In this document: positions 1 through 5,958 of the stretch, piece after piece
How the letters are laid out: each line of letters starts with the position of its first letter
Numbering within the stretch: the first letter of the stretch is position 1
Source: Coriobacteriales bacterium
GTDB taxonomy: Bacteria > Actinomycetota > Coriobacteriia > Coriobacteriales > UBA8131
Length of the DNA: 6,051 bases
Direction of reading: 5' to 3'
NCBI GenBank assembly: GCA_031282085.1
Contig: JAITEK010000027.1
Span: 1 to 6,051, forward strand
The notes under the pieces: model-generated
What the model was told of the DNA's origin: nothing
The model's database searches: none
The model's input: the letters and a program-made list of their open reading frames with translations, nothing else
Translations under genes and position numbers: made by a program

Positions 1-704
1 CTCACGAGGTTTCTCATCAGCGCGACCATGAGCTTGTAGCGCGCCGCCTCCGCGGGAGTGGGGTTCGCCGGATCCTTGGTGAGACTTGTGGAGAGCAACG
101 CGAAAGTCGGGTCGGTGAAGTTCCATACAGCGGCCTTGGTGGCCATGATGGCGATGGTCTCGTCGATGGGGGTGCCGTATTGGGTCTCAAGCGCGGCGTA
201 GCGTTGACGGATGTCCGCGAGGTTGTTGGCGCCACCCCGCTCACCGCGGAAGCCATTGACGGCGAGCCAGTACAGACTCGGCAGGTTCGCCCGCACGTTG
301 GGCGAGACCGCCAGCGGGGAAACCACCACATAACCGGGATTCGTCGTGTCGGTAGTCACGCCGCTTGGCCATGCTGTTGAGGTCTCGCTTGCGCTGTGGA
401 AGGCGACCGTCGCGTCCACGCAGTAGGCTTGGTCGAGTATCCGGGTACCCGAACCGTCGATAAAGCCTCCGATGGGGATGTCGCCGGTAGTCGTCCAATA
501 CTCATCGATGCCGTGCTGCACGACGTACTTCATCTGGATGCTGTCATAGTATTTGACCTGGGCGTAATAGGTGCTGTCATCCGGAGTCGCTGCCTCAGCC
601 CGCTGTGGGGCAAAGGCCAGAAACGCACAGACCAGCACGAGCAACAACGCCCCCGTCAACAGGGTGCGCAAAACAGGAATACGGACGCGGACAGAGCGTT
701 CCAT
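1..704 (-). CDS. Secreted thioester-domain (TED/TQXA) surface protein, 5' part (C-terminus beyond window)
   Basis: An open frame of 234 codons starts at the ATG at 704-702 and runs without a stop off the left edge, so the C-terminus is missing. AAAGGGGG four bases upstream of the ATG is a good ribosome binding site. Residues 1-38 form a Sec signal peptide: basic start, hydrophobic stretch 15-33, likely cleavage after AEA at 36-38. The mature part resembles the thioester domain of Gram-positive adhesins: a cysteine in AYCVD (Cys95), a middle segment LYWLAVNGF (144-152), and TKAAVWNFTD (189-198) where the family has TQxA(I/V)W. In the family, Cys and Gln form an internal thioester that attaches covalently to host targets. 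Here the Gln position is Lys190 (AAG, 135-137), so the normal bond should not form. Repeat stalk and sorting signal, if present, lie outside the window. Family call fairly confident; adhesion function is inferred from the family. Confidence 0.75.
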   Translation of the reverse strand, partial: MERSVRVRIPVLRTLLTGALLLVLVCAFLAFAPQRAEAATPDDSTYYAQVKYYDSIQMKYVVQHGIDEYWTTTGDIPIGGFIDGSGTRILDQAYCVDATVAFHSASETSTAWPSGVTTDTTNPGYVVVSPLAVSPNVRANLPSLYWLAVNGFRGERGGANNLADIRQRYAALETQYGTPIDETIAIMATKAAVWNFTDPTFALLSTSLTKDPANPTPAEAARYKLMVALMRNLV

Positions 705-727
705 CGGTCCCCCTTTCAGCCTCCCTG

Positions 728-741
728 ATTGTAGCACTTCG
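728..741 (-). promoter_or_regulatory. Candidate extended -10 promoter of the thioester-domain gene
   Basis: Read on the minus strand, TGCTACAAT matches an extended -10 (TGn plus TACAAT, five of six bases; hexamer at 728-733). No good -35 lies 17 bases upstream, which is tolerable for an extended -10. Transcription would begin near 721, giving a leader of about 17 bases that just contains the AAAGGGGG ribosome binding site. The preceding bases CGAAGTGCTAC (731-741) recur in the opposite orientation at 931-941. Confidence 0.5.
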
Positions 742-831
742 ACCCGCACATTCCTACCACTAATCCCTCCGCACCGACGGCGACGGCAACACGGCCGGCG
801 GTCAATCACACGCTTTCGCCATTGCCGGCAG

Positions 832-862
832 CCACGGTCGCAATATCGCCGCAATACCGTGG
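832..862. repeat. Operator-like inverted repeat with internal tandem heptamer
   Basis: CCACGGT (832-838) and ACCGTGG (856-862) are perfect 7-base inverted arms. Between and into them, CGCAATA occurs twice in direct orientation (839-845 and 850-856), spaced 11 bases start to start, about one helical turn. It sits mid-way in the 315-base divergent intergenic region, where a shared transcription factor would bind. No T-run follows, so a terminator is unlikely. No known regulator motif is recognised. Confidence 0.35.
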
Positions 863-915
863 AAACACACTCGTAACAGAGCAGGTCACAGGCTCAAAAT
901 CTGTTCAAATACCTG

Positions 916-944
916 TTGCCTAAACAGTGGCGAAGTGCTACCGT
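916..944 (+). promoter_or_regulatory. Candidate promoter of the C69 peptidase gene
   Basis: TTGCCT (916-921), a 17-base spacer, and TACCGT (939-944) preceded by TG at the extended -10 position. The -10 hexamer is weak (three of six), so the call leans on the spacing, the TG and the position. The predicted leader is about 70 bases. The sequence CGAAGTGCTAC (931-941) overlapping this -10 is also found, inverted, over the -10 of the divergent gene. Confidence 0.35.
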
Positions 945-1019
945 GACTCGGGGGTACTACGCAAGGCCGACGCCGTCTGTGCTGCGGTATCGGCAAGACA
1001 AGGGCAGGGGAGACATAAC

Positions 1020-3389
1020 ATGATAGCTAACAGCAGGCAGCAAATGGCAGAGTTGCGCACGTTGAGCGTTGCGCGACGTGTGTTCGTCGCAATCGTCGCG
1101 TTTGTGTTCACCTTCGTCCTGAGCTTTGGCAACATCACGCAGGCACTGGCCTGCACCGCCATCTACTTCGGCTCAGAGACCACCGCTAATGGCTCGGTCA
1201 TCTGGGGCCGCTCGGAGGACATCAGCCAGAACTACGGCAAGCTCTACACCGTACATCCCGCAGAAACCCATGCCCCGGGCGAGACCGTCACCTTCGATGG
1301 CGGCTACGTGTTCACCTATCCGGAGGAGACCCTGCGCTACACGCTCGTGAGAGACAGCAGGTACAACGAGAACTCCACGCAGGAATCCTATGCCGAGGCG
1401 GGCATCAACGAGAAGAACGTCGCCATCTCGGCGACGGTGACCTTGAGCGGCGGTAATGCCGCCGTCACCGGAAACACCGGTACCGACCCCATGGTAAGCG
1501 GCCGCAATGGCGGTATCGCCGAGAGATCCCTTACCACCGTAGTGCTCATGCAGGCGACCTCGGCGCGCCATGGCGTTGAGATCCTCGCCGAGATATGCGA
1601 CACAACCGGTTCGGCTGAGCGCAACGGCATCATGATAAGCGACCCCCAGGAAGTCTGGTTCATGCAGATCCTCTCGGGCCATCAATACATAGCCGTCAAG
1701 GCACCGGCGGACAAAGTCGCCTTCTCCCCCAACGTGACGATGATGAACGAGGTGGATCTCACCAGCCCCGACGTTATCGCGTCACCAGGCCTCGTCAAGA
1801 CCGCCGTTGACGCGGAGACCTTCGTCGCGGGTCTCAATGACAACCCTGCGGCGCTTAACGCCGTTGACGGCCACACCACCATCATGGTCGCCGCCAGCTA
1901 CGCAGCAACGAGCGCGCGCAATGTCTCGGGGCGTATGTACCTCGGCTATTATTACCTGCTTGGCGCCCAGGCCGCCAAGGATATGCAGGCGGCGCACACA
2001 GCCGACCCCGCATTCTTCGACTTCTACATCGACCCGCGCACAACCGGTAAATACGACCTCTACGAGGCCATGCGCTTCCTCGCCTTCCACGGCAACAAGG
2101 ACGACGCGGCGGACGGCAGATACGTAGCGCCTGTCACGGGCAACTCAAATGCCATCGGCAATCAGGGTACCGTCGAGGCGCATCTCTTTGAGACGCGTGC
2201 CGACATGCCACAGGCGCTGGCGACCATCGAGTGGCTCGCGCTGGCGCCCGCGGAGTTCTCCCTTTACATCCCCGGTTATGGCTCGCTCATCACGGAGACC
2301 GACGCGCACTATGCGGGTTATGAGTCGCCCAAAGAAGAACGCGACTACGAGAATGCGTACTGGGTGTTCCGCGACATCTACACGCAGGTCAACGCCAATC
2401 GCGACGTTCTTGAGCCGGTAATCGCCCCCGTGCTCGAGGCCTATCAGAAGTCGCTTATCGCCCAGCAGCCAGCGGTCGATACCGCGATGGTCAGGCTCTA
2501 TAACGCCGATACCGCTCGCGCCGGACAGATGGCAACCGAGCTTAACCGGTCGCTCTGCATCCAGGCCTTCGACTTTGCCACTTCGCTTCGCGCGGACGTC
2601 ACCGCTTGGAGCGACGCAGGCAAACCCGCCGACTTTGCGCTTTCCTCCGCCACGCTGGCGCTTGCCACACCCGACTACAGTTTCATCGGGGTTTCGGCCG
2701 CTGCCGGAATCCCCGACTCATCCGACCTCGACGCCGGGATACACGAGGCGGCAGAAGCGTTGGACGCCCTATCGGGTAGCTCGTATACTTCTCCCAAGGC
2801 CGAGGCCTTCACGCAGGCCTACGCCAAAGCGCAGGAGACCTTTGCCGATGAGAACGCCACGCAGGCAGAGATGGACGCCGCGCTTGAGGCCCTCAACAGC
2901 GCGTATGAGACCCTGGGCTACAACAGCGAGAGCTATGCGCTGGGCGGCACTTTGAGCACGGGCTATGCCCTCGGTTCGTCCGCCGATGCCGTGATAACCT
3001 TCGCCCGCGACATCTCCCTGTTCAGCGGCGCCATCAAACTCGATGGCAAGCTCCTCACAGAGGGCAAGGACTACAAAGTCGAGGCGGGCAGCACCAAGGT
3101 GAGCATCTCCAGCACCTACCTGAACACCCTCGGCAAGGGCTCGCACACCATCACTGCGGATTTCGTCAACGGTACGCTCAGTGCGGGCTTCACCACGTTT
3201 GCCGCAGGTGAGGGGCAAGACGACGAGGACGACAAGACCGCAACGGAGAACAGCACGCTGCCCGGCACGGGAGATACCGCGCTTTTGCCTATGGCCTTTG
3301 TCGGTGTCATCGCTTTGCTGGGCGCCGCTGCGTTCGTCACGGCCTTTGCCGCACGCCGTCGCGCCGCGCGAGGCCGCCGCGCTATCTAG
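1020..3389 (+). CDS. Cell-wall-anchored C69-family peptidase (dipeptidase-like Ntn hydrolase) with LPGTG tail
   Basis: 789 residues from ATG 1020, chosen because AGGGGAGA lies just upstream and a signal peptide follows at once; the frame stays open to a GTG at 927, but that gives an unlikely leader. Signal peptide about 1-44 (hydrophobic 21-36), with QALA|C as signal peptidase I site. Cleavage exposes Cys45 of CTAIYFG, the N-terminal nucleophile expected for C69 Ntn hydrolases, followed by TANGSVIWGRSED (family pattern ADGS...RxED). The catalytic region spans about 45-560, with family-like stretches DPQEVWFMQI and FSPN. Then a FIVAR-like helical module (about 566-635, NATQAEMDAALEALNSAY), an X2-like beta module (about 641-727, LDGKLLTEGKDYKV and FVNGTLSAGF), an acidic linker, the sortase motif LPGTG (747-751), a membrane helix and an Arg-rich tail. 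Predicted to hydrolyse short peptides at the cell surface; substrate unknown. It converges on the regulator gene at 3431-3802. Confidence 0.88.
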   Translation: MIANSRQQMAELRTLSVARRVFVAIVAFVFTFVLSFGNITQALACTAIYFGSETTANGSVIWGRSEDISQNYGKLYTVHPAETHAPGETVTFDGGYVFTYPEETLRYTLVRDSRYNENSTQESYAEAGINEKNVAISATVTLSGGNAAVTGNTGTDPMVSGRNGGIAERSLTTVVLMQATSARHGVEILAEICDTTGSAERNGIMISDPQEVWFMQILSGHQYIAVKAPADKVAFSPNVTMMNEVDLTSPDVIASPGLVKTAVDAETFVAGLNDNPAALNAVDGHTTIMVAASYAATSARNVSGRMYLGYYYLLGAQAAKDMQAAHTADPAFFDFYIDPRTTGKYDLYEAMRFLAFHGNKDDAADGRYVAPVTGNSNAIGNQGTVEAHLFETRADMPQALATIEWLALAPAEFSLYIPGYGSLITETDAHYAGYESPKEERDYENAYWVFRDIYTQVNANRDVLEPVIAPVLEAYQKSLIAQQPAVDTAMVRLYNADTARAGQMATELNRSLCIQAFDFATSLRADVTAWSDAGKPADFALSSATLALATPDYSFIGVSAAAGIPDSSDLDAGIHEAAEALDALSGSSYTSPKAEAFTQAYAKAQETFADENATQAEMDAALEALNSAYETLGYNSESYALGGTLSTGYALGSSADAVITFARDISLFSGAIKLDGKLLTEGKDYKVEAGSTKVSISSTYLNTLGKGSHTITADFVNGTLSAGFTTFAAGEGQDDEDDKTATENSTLPGTGDTALLPMAFVGVIALLGAAAFVTAFAARRRAARGRRAI

Positions 3390-3434
3390 AGGATGGTGCG
3401 CCCACAGACGCAGAGTGCTGGGGCGCCTCTCTAG
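3386..3434. terminator. Inverted repeat between convergent genes, possible bidirectional terminator
   Basis: Outer arms CTAGAG (3386-3391) and CTCTAG (3429-3434) and inner arms GCGCCC (3398-3403) and GGGCGC (3421-3426) can form an interrupted stem with a 17-base loop. It lies exactly between the convergent ends of the C69 gene (stop 3387-3389) and the HxlR gene (stop 3433-3431), and both TAG stops are inside the outer arms. Neither strand has a T-run after the stem, so a classical intrinsic terminator is not demonstrated. Confidence 0.4.
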
Positions 3435-3802
3435 CCGTCGTATTGCATGGAGCAGCTGATGGTGAGGTTGTTGTCGCCCATGTAGTCGGCGCCCCATTGG
3501 TACATGGCGTTGAGGATGGGTTTGAGGCTCAGGCCGAACTCCGTCAGCGTATACTCCACCTTGGGCGGCACCACCGGATAGACGGTGCGGACGAGGAGGT
3601 TGTCGGCTTCCAACTCGCGCAGTTGCTGGGTGAGCATCTTGGGGGTTGCCTGGGGGATGAGCTTCTGCAACTGCCCGAAGCGCAGCGTCTTATCGACAAG
3701 GTGCCAGAGGATGAGCGCCTTGTATTTGCCACCGATGAGGCGTATCGTCGCGTCGACGGGACAGTTGAGGTCGTGGTGGTCGCAGCAGCCCATGGGGGAC
3801 AT
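3431..3802 (-). CDS. HxlR/DUF24-family winged-helix transcriptional regulator
   Basis: 123 residues, usual length for HxlR/DUF24 proteins. The family core is clear: CPVDATIRLIGGKYKALILW (14-33), a helix-turn-helix around RFGQLQKLIPQATPKMLTQQ, then LRELEADNLLVR, a wing (VPPKVEYTLTEFG) and a dimerisation helix (LKPILNAMYQWG). Cys14 sits where YodB/HypR-type members carry their redox-sensing cysteine. Unusually, the N-terminus reads MGCCDHHDLNC, giving Cys6, Cys7, His9, His10 and Cys14 within nine residues, plus Cys117 near the end, so thiol or metal sensing is plausible (inference). ATG 3802 is preceded by AAAGGGAAGGG; the in-frame ATG nine bases later (residue 4) has an equally good spacing and could be the real start. 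It is divergent from the metal/redox operon at 4039, and a perfect palindrome lies just before its start, suggesting autoregulation. It converges on the C69 gene with a 41-base gap. Confidence 0.9.
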   Translation of the reverse strand: MSPMGCCDHHDLNCPVDATIRLIGGKYKALILWHLVDKTLRFGQLQKLIPQATPKMLTQQLRELEADNLLVRTVYPVVPPKVEYTLTEFGLSLKPILNAMYQWGADYMGDNNLTISCSMQYDG

Positions 3803-3812
3803 CCCTTCCCTT

Positions 3813-3831
3813 TACTATCAATTTGATAGTA
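3813..3831. promoter_or_regulatory. 19-bp perfect palindrome, candidate HxlR operator
   Basis: TACTATCAA-T-TTGATAGTA is perfectly symmetric around base 3822 and lies 11 bases upstream of the first ATG of the regulator, downstream of its predicted transcription start. Operators of DUF24 regulators such as YodB and CatR have the general form TACT...AGTA, which this matches. Binding here would block its own transcription. AT-rich against a GC-rich background. Confidence 0.65.
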
Positions 3832-3851
3832 TCTTTCGTATAGGTGCCTAC

Positions 3852-3879
3852 TTGCACTATTCATAGTATCTGATTCAAT
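3852..3879 (+). promoter_or_regulatory. Weak candidate promoter for the TauE/SafE-cupredoxin operon
   Basis: TTGCAC (3852-3857), a 16-base spacer and TTCAAT (3874-3879, four of six). It lies on the strand opposite the regulator promoter and overlaps it completely, so the two polymerases would compete. The leader would be about 150 bases and would include the REP-like hairpin at 3955-3984. No better plus-strand promoter was seen between 3895 and 4038. Confidence 0.3.
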
Positions 3880-3891
3880 GGAATAGTGCAA
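3863..3891 (-). promoter_or_regulatory. Candidate promoter of the HxlR regulator gene
   Basis: On the minus strand, TTGCAC (3891-3886), a 17-base spacer and TACTAT (3868-3863). Transcription would start near 3856, about 54 bases before the ATG, leaving the 3813-3831 palindrome in the transcribed leader as a roadblock operator. Confidence 0.5.
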
Positions 3892-3936
3892 GTATGTGGG
3901 CGTGATTATGTATCGCGCTGCGCGCTCCTGGTGCTT

Positions 3937-3954
3937 CGCTCGCTTACGTGAGCG
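3937..3954. repeat. Small hairpin next to the REP-like element
   Basis: CGCTCGC (3937-3943) pairs with GTGAGCG (3948-3954), including one G-T wobble, around a four-base loop. It directly abuts the REP-like copy at 3955-3984 and may belong to the same larger repeat unit; the second copy of the element lacks this hairpin. Confidence 0.3.
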
Positions 3955-3984
3955 GTGGATTCTGGCACAAAGCCAGAATGACGG
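3955..3984 (-). repeat. REP-like 30-base palindromic element, copy 1
   Basis: ATTCTGGC / GCCAGAAT arms (3959-3966 and 3972-3979) enclose a five-base loop. In reverse orientation the 30-base unit matches 5872-5901 at 27 of 30 positions, including flanks CCGTC and CCAC. It lies in the leader region before the TauE/SafE gene. Intergenic position, palindromy and repetition suggest a dispersed extragenic repeat; genome copy number cannot be seen here. Confidence 0.65.
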
Positions 3985-4038
3985 GCAGAGAGGGCGTGCA
4001 TGTGTACGGAGACAGGAATCAGACTGGAGTAATGGCAG

Positions 4039-5268
4039 GTGGGTAACGCAAAACGGAAAAGGAACGCCAGGCGTGATGAACGCGCCGATGAGGTGCGCCC
4101 CAACCCCGATACCCAGCGCCTGTTCGGCCTCATCACCCTGGCGCTGGCTATCTTTCTGCTTGCGCAGTGCTTCGGCTTCAGTCGCGTGTTCAACTCCTTC
4201 CCCCTCGTGAGTGAGGGCGCGGGTTATGCCATGCTCTTTGTCATCGGGCTGCTTACCTCCCTGCACTGTATCGCCATGTGCGGCGGCATCAACCTCTCGC
4301 AGACCATCTCGCGCGTAGAGACCGAAACGCGAGAGCGGCCACAGAAGGCGGCGCGACAGGAACGAGAGCGGCAGGAGCCGCAACGGCCAACGTCGTATGC
4401 CGTCACCCTGCGCCCGAGCCTGCTCTACAACCTGGGGCGCGTGATCTCCTATACGCTCGTCGGGGCGCTTGTCGGTGCGCTCGGCTCAGTGATAGCCTTC
4501 GATGGTTTCTTCAAGGGCGTCATCCAACTCATCGCCGGCGTGTTCATGGTGGTGATGGCCCTCATCCTGCTGGGCGTCTTCCCGTGGCTGCGCCAGTTCA
4601 ACATCACGCTGCCCAAGGCCCTCACTTCATTTGTGGACGCACGGCGTGAGCGCAGCAAAAGCCCACTGGTCATTGGGCTGCTTAACGGGCTCATGCCCTG
4701 CGGGCCGCTCCAGGCCATGCAGCTCTACGCGCTCTCAACGGGCAGCGCGTTGGTGGGGGCGCTCTCAATGTTCGCGTTCTCACTGGGAACCGTGCCTTTG
4801 ATGTTCGGCCTGGGCGCTCTTGGCTCGCTTCTGACCAAACGCTTCCGCCAGCGGGCCACCGCCGCCGGCGCGGTGCTCGTCGCCGTGCTGGGCTTCTTCA
4901 TGTTCTCAACCGGTTGGAACCTCTCCGGGTTTCCCAACCCCCTCGACGCCGTCGGCCCCGCCCCCATCTCCACCGCAGGGCAGGTGGTCGTTCAGGACGG
5001 TTACCAGCTCGTGAACAATGCGCTTGAGCCGGGCACCTACCCCAACATCGAGGTGCAGGCTGGCCTGCCGGTCCGCTGGAACCTCAGCGCCACCGAGGAC
5101 ACCATCAACGGATGCAACAACCGCGTCTTCATCCCCGAATACGGCATTGAGCACTCGCTTGAGCCAGGCGATAATATCATCGAGTTCACCCCAACCGAAC
5201 CGGGACGTTACACCTATACGTGCTGGATGGGGATGATCCGCGGAACGATCACCGTAACGGACGCATAG
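4039..5268 (+). CDS. TauE/SafE (DsbD_2-like) membrane protein fused to a C-terminal cupredoxin
   Basis: 409 residues from GTG 4039, with GGAG nine bases upstream (4026-4029); the ATG at 4032 is out of frame. After a basic cytosolic start (1-27) come about seven hydrophobic segments: roughly 28-48, 61-85, 127-152, 159-180, 210-235, 238-262 and 270-292. The second carries HCIAMCGGI (Cys77, Cys81) and the fifth GLMPCGPL (Cys221), hallmark motifs of the SafE/DsbD_2 family, whose members are linked to copper handling or thiol electron transfer. A strongly charged loop (86-118) separates segments two and three. From about 310 a cupredoxin follows: GCNNRVFIPEYGIEH (Cys359, His372), a TPTEPGRY turn and YTCWMGMIRG (Cys395, Met397, Met399), probable copper ligands, outside the membrane. 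It likely moves copper or reducing power across the membrane; sulfite export, the usual database label, is not supported. First gene of an operon, 30 bases before the DUF2318 lipoprotein gene. Confidence 0.87.
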   Translation: MGNAKRKRNARRDERADEVRPNPDTQRLFGLITLALAIFLLAQCFGFSRVFNSFPLVSEGAGYAMLFVIGLLTSLHCIAMCGGINLSQTISRVETETRERPQKAARQERERQEPQRPTSYAVTLRPSLLYNLGRVISYTLVGALVGALGSVIAFDGFFKGVIQLIAGVFMVVMALILLGVFPWLRQFNITLPKALTSFVDARRERSKSPLVIGLLNGLMPCGPLQAMQLYALSTGSALVGALSMFAFSLGTVPLMFGLGALGSLLTKRFRQRATAAGAVLVAVLGFFMFSTGWNLSGFPNPLDAVGPAPISTAGQVVVQDGYQLVNNALEPGTYPNIEVQAGLPVRWNLSATEDTINGCNNRVFIPEYGIEHSLEPGDNIIEFTPTEPGRYTYTCWMGMIRGTITVTDA

Positions 5269-5298
5269 CGGAACCAAGCGGAGGGAACAGGACTGAAC

Positions 5299-5853
5299 AT
5301 GAACGGACGGGTACTGCAACAGAAAAGGATACGACGGGATTGGCGGGCACAGCGAGCGCTGGCCTTGGGTTGCGCGATGCTGCTTCTCGCTTTGCTCGCG
5401 GGATTGGTTGCCTGCGGTGATGGCAATCCAAGCGGGCAGGCGACAGGCGACGGCGCGAGCGCGAGCCAAGCCGAGGCCACGCCCGAGGGCACGGACATCG
5501 TCATCCCCATCGCTGACATCACGGACAAGGCGCGCTTCTACCCCACCACCGTCGGCGGTACGGCGGTCGAGGTGTTGGCCGTCAAGGCGCCCGATGGCTC
5601 CATCCGTACGGCCTTTAACACCTGCCAGGTCTGCTTCGACTCGGGGCGGGGTTACTATGTGCAGGAGGGCAACGTGCTCGTCTGCCAAAACTGCGGCAAC
5701 CGTTTTGCCACCGATGACGTGGAAATAAAGACCGGCGGCTGCAACCCCGTGCCCATCTTTGACGAGAACAAGATCGTTACCGAGAACACCATCACCATTC
5801 CCGTTAGCACGCTGGAGTCCGCCAAGGACCTCTTTGCCAACTGGAAGCGTTAA
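5299..5853 (+). CDS. DUF2318 (FtrD-like) multi-cysteine lipoprotein
   Basis: 184 residues from ATG 5299; AGGA lies six bases upstream and a stronger GGAGGG lies 13 bases upstream. Residues 1-38 are a lipoprotein signal (Arg-rich start, hydrophobic 20-38) ending in lipobox LVAC with Cys39, so the protein should be lipid-anchored on the outer face of the membrane. A Gly/Ala/Ser-rich linker (about 40-64) precedes the DUF2318 domain: FNTCQVCFDSG (Cys109, Cys112), LVCQNCGNRF (Cys129, Cys132) and GGCNPVPI (Cys148). Two CxxC pairs plus a GGC cysteine are typical of this family, which includes the FtrD-like part of iron-uptake systems, and could hold an Fe-S centre or bind metal. Family members are often larger membrane proteins; here the domain stands alone on a lipid anchor. 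It follows the TauE/SafE-cupredoxin gene by 30 bases, so the two are probably co-transcribed and act on the same metal or electron pathway. Confidence 0.88.
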   Translation: MNGRVLQQKRIRRDWRAQRALALGCAMLLLALLAGLVACGDGNPSGQATGDGASASQAEATPEGTDIVIPIADITDKARFYPTTVGGTAVEVLAVKAPDGSIRTAFNTCQVCFDSGRGYYVQEGNVLVCQNCGNRFATDDVEIKTGGCNPVPIFDENKIVTENTITIPVSTLESAKDLFANWKR

Positions 5854-5871
5854 CAAGAGGCATTAAGGAGT

Positions 5872-5901
5872 CCGTCATTCTGGGCTTGTCCCAGAATCCA
5901 C
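5872..5901 (+). repeat. REP-like 30-base palindromic element, copy 2
   Basis: Arms ATTCTGGG (5877-5884) and CCCAGAAT (5890-5897) with loop CTTGT. It matches copy 1 (3955-3984, opposite orientation) at 27 of 30 bases, and two of the three differences restore pairing at the loop-closing base pair (C-G in one, G-C in the other). It starts 19 bases after the DUF2318 stop. No T-run follows, so transcript-end stabilisation or dispersal as a repeat fits better than intrinsic termination. A 10-base palindrome TCCACGTGGA (5897-5906) overlaps its end. Confidence 0.65.
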
Positions 5902-5958
5902 GTGGAAAAGCCGCAGGTAGACACGGCGTTTCCCCGCATTGACAGCAGGTTTATGACG

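Larger units (their letters stand above)
3849..3894. repeat. 14-bp-arm inverted repeat spanning the divergent promoters
   Basis: TACTTGCACTATTC (3849-3862) is repeated perfectly inverted at 3881-3894, with an 18-base centre. Each arm contains TTGCAC, a -35-like hexamer pointing inwards, and the ACTAT core also found in the nearby palindrome at 3813-3831. It may be a two-half-site operator controlling both divergent transcripts. A hairpin role is less likely because the arms coincide with promoter elements. Confidence 0.6.

Noticed and set aside
927..1019. In-frame N-terminal extension of the C69 peptidase to a GTG at 927
   Set aside because: It would add 31 mixed residues before the signal peptide, has no ribosome binding site, and overlaps a candidate promoter. 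ATG 1020 has AGGGGAGA upstream.
1140..1160. Lipobox reading of QALAC at Cys45 of the C69 protein
   Set aside because: Position -3 is Ala rather than Leu/Val/Ile, and Cys45 is needed as the N-terminal nucleophile; the protein already has an LPGTG anchor.
1173..1685. Long minus-strand open frame (170 codons) inside the C69 gene
   Set aside because: Antisense shadow of a well-supported gene in GC-rich DNA; no domain or ribosome binding site recognised.
2769..3497. Minus-strand open frame of 242 codons over the C69 gene end
   Set aside because: Overlaps the FIVAR/X2/LPGTG coding region and the regulator in other frames; composition is that of a shadow frame.
3544..4383. Minus-strand open frame of 279 codons across the regulator and its promoter region
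   Set aside because: It overlaps the clear HxlR gene in another frame, crosses the promoter palindromes and REP-like element, and runs antisense to the TauE/SafE start.
4906..5856. Minus-strand open frame of 316 codons antisense to the cupredoxin and DUF2318 genes
   Set aside because: Both sense genes have unmistakable motifs; the antisense product shows none.
5939..5944. TTGACA as -35 of a promoter for the HMA gene
   Set aside because: At 16-19 bases downstream the sequence is GC-rich (around TGGGCGGAC) with no -10-like hexamer.
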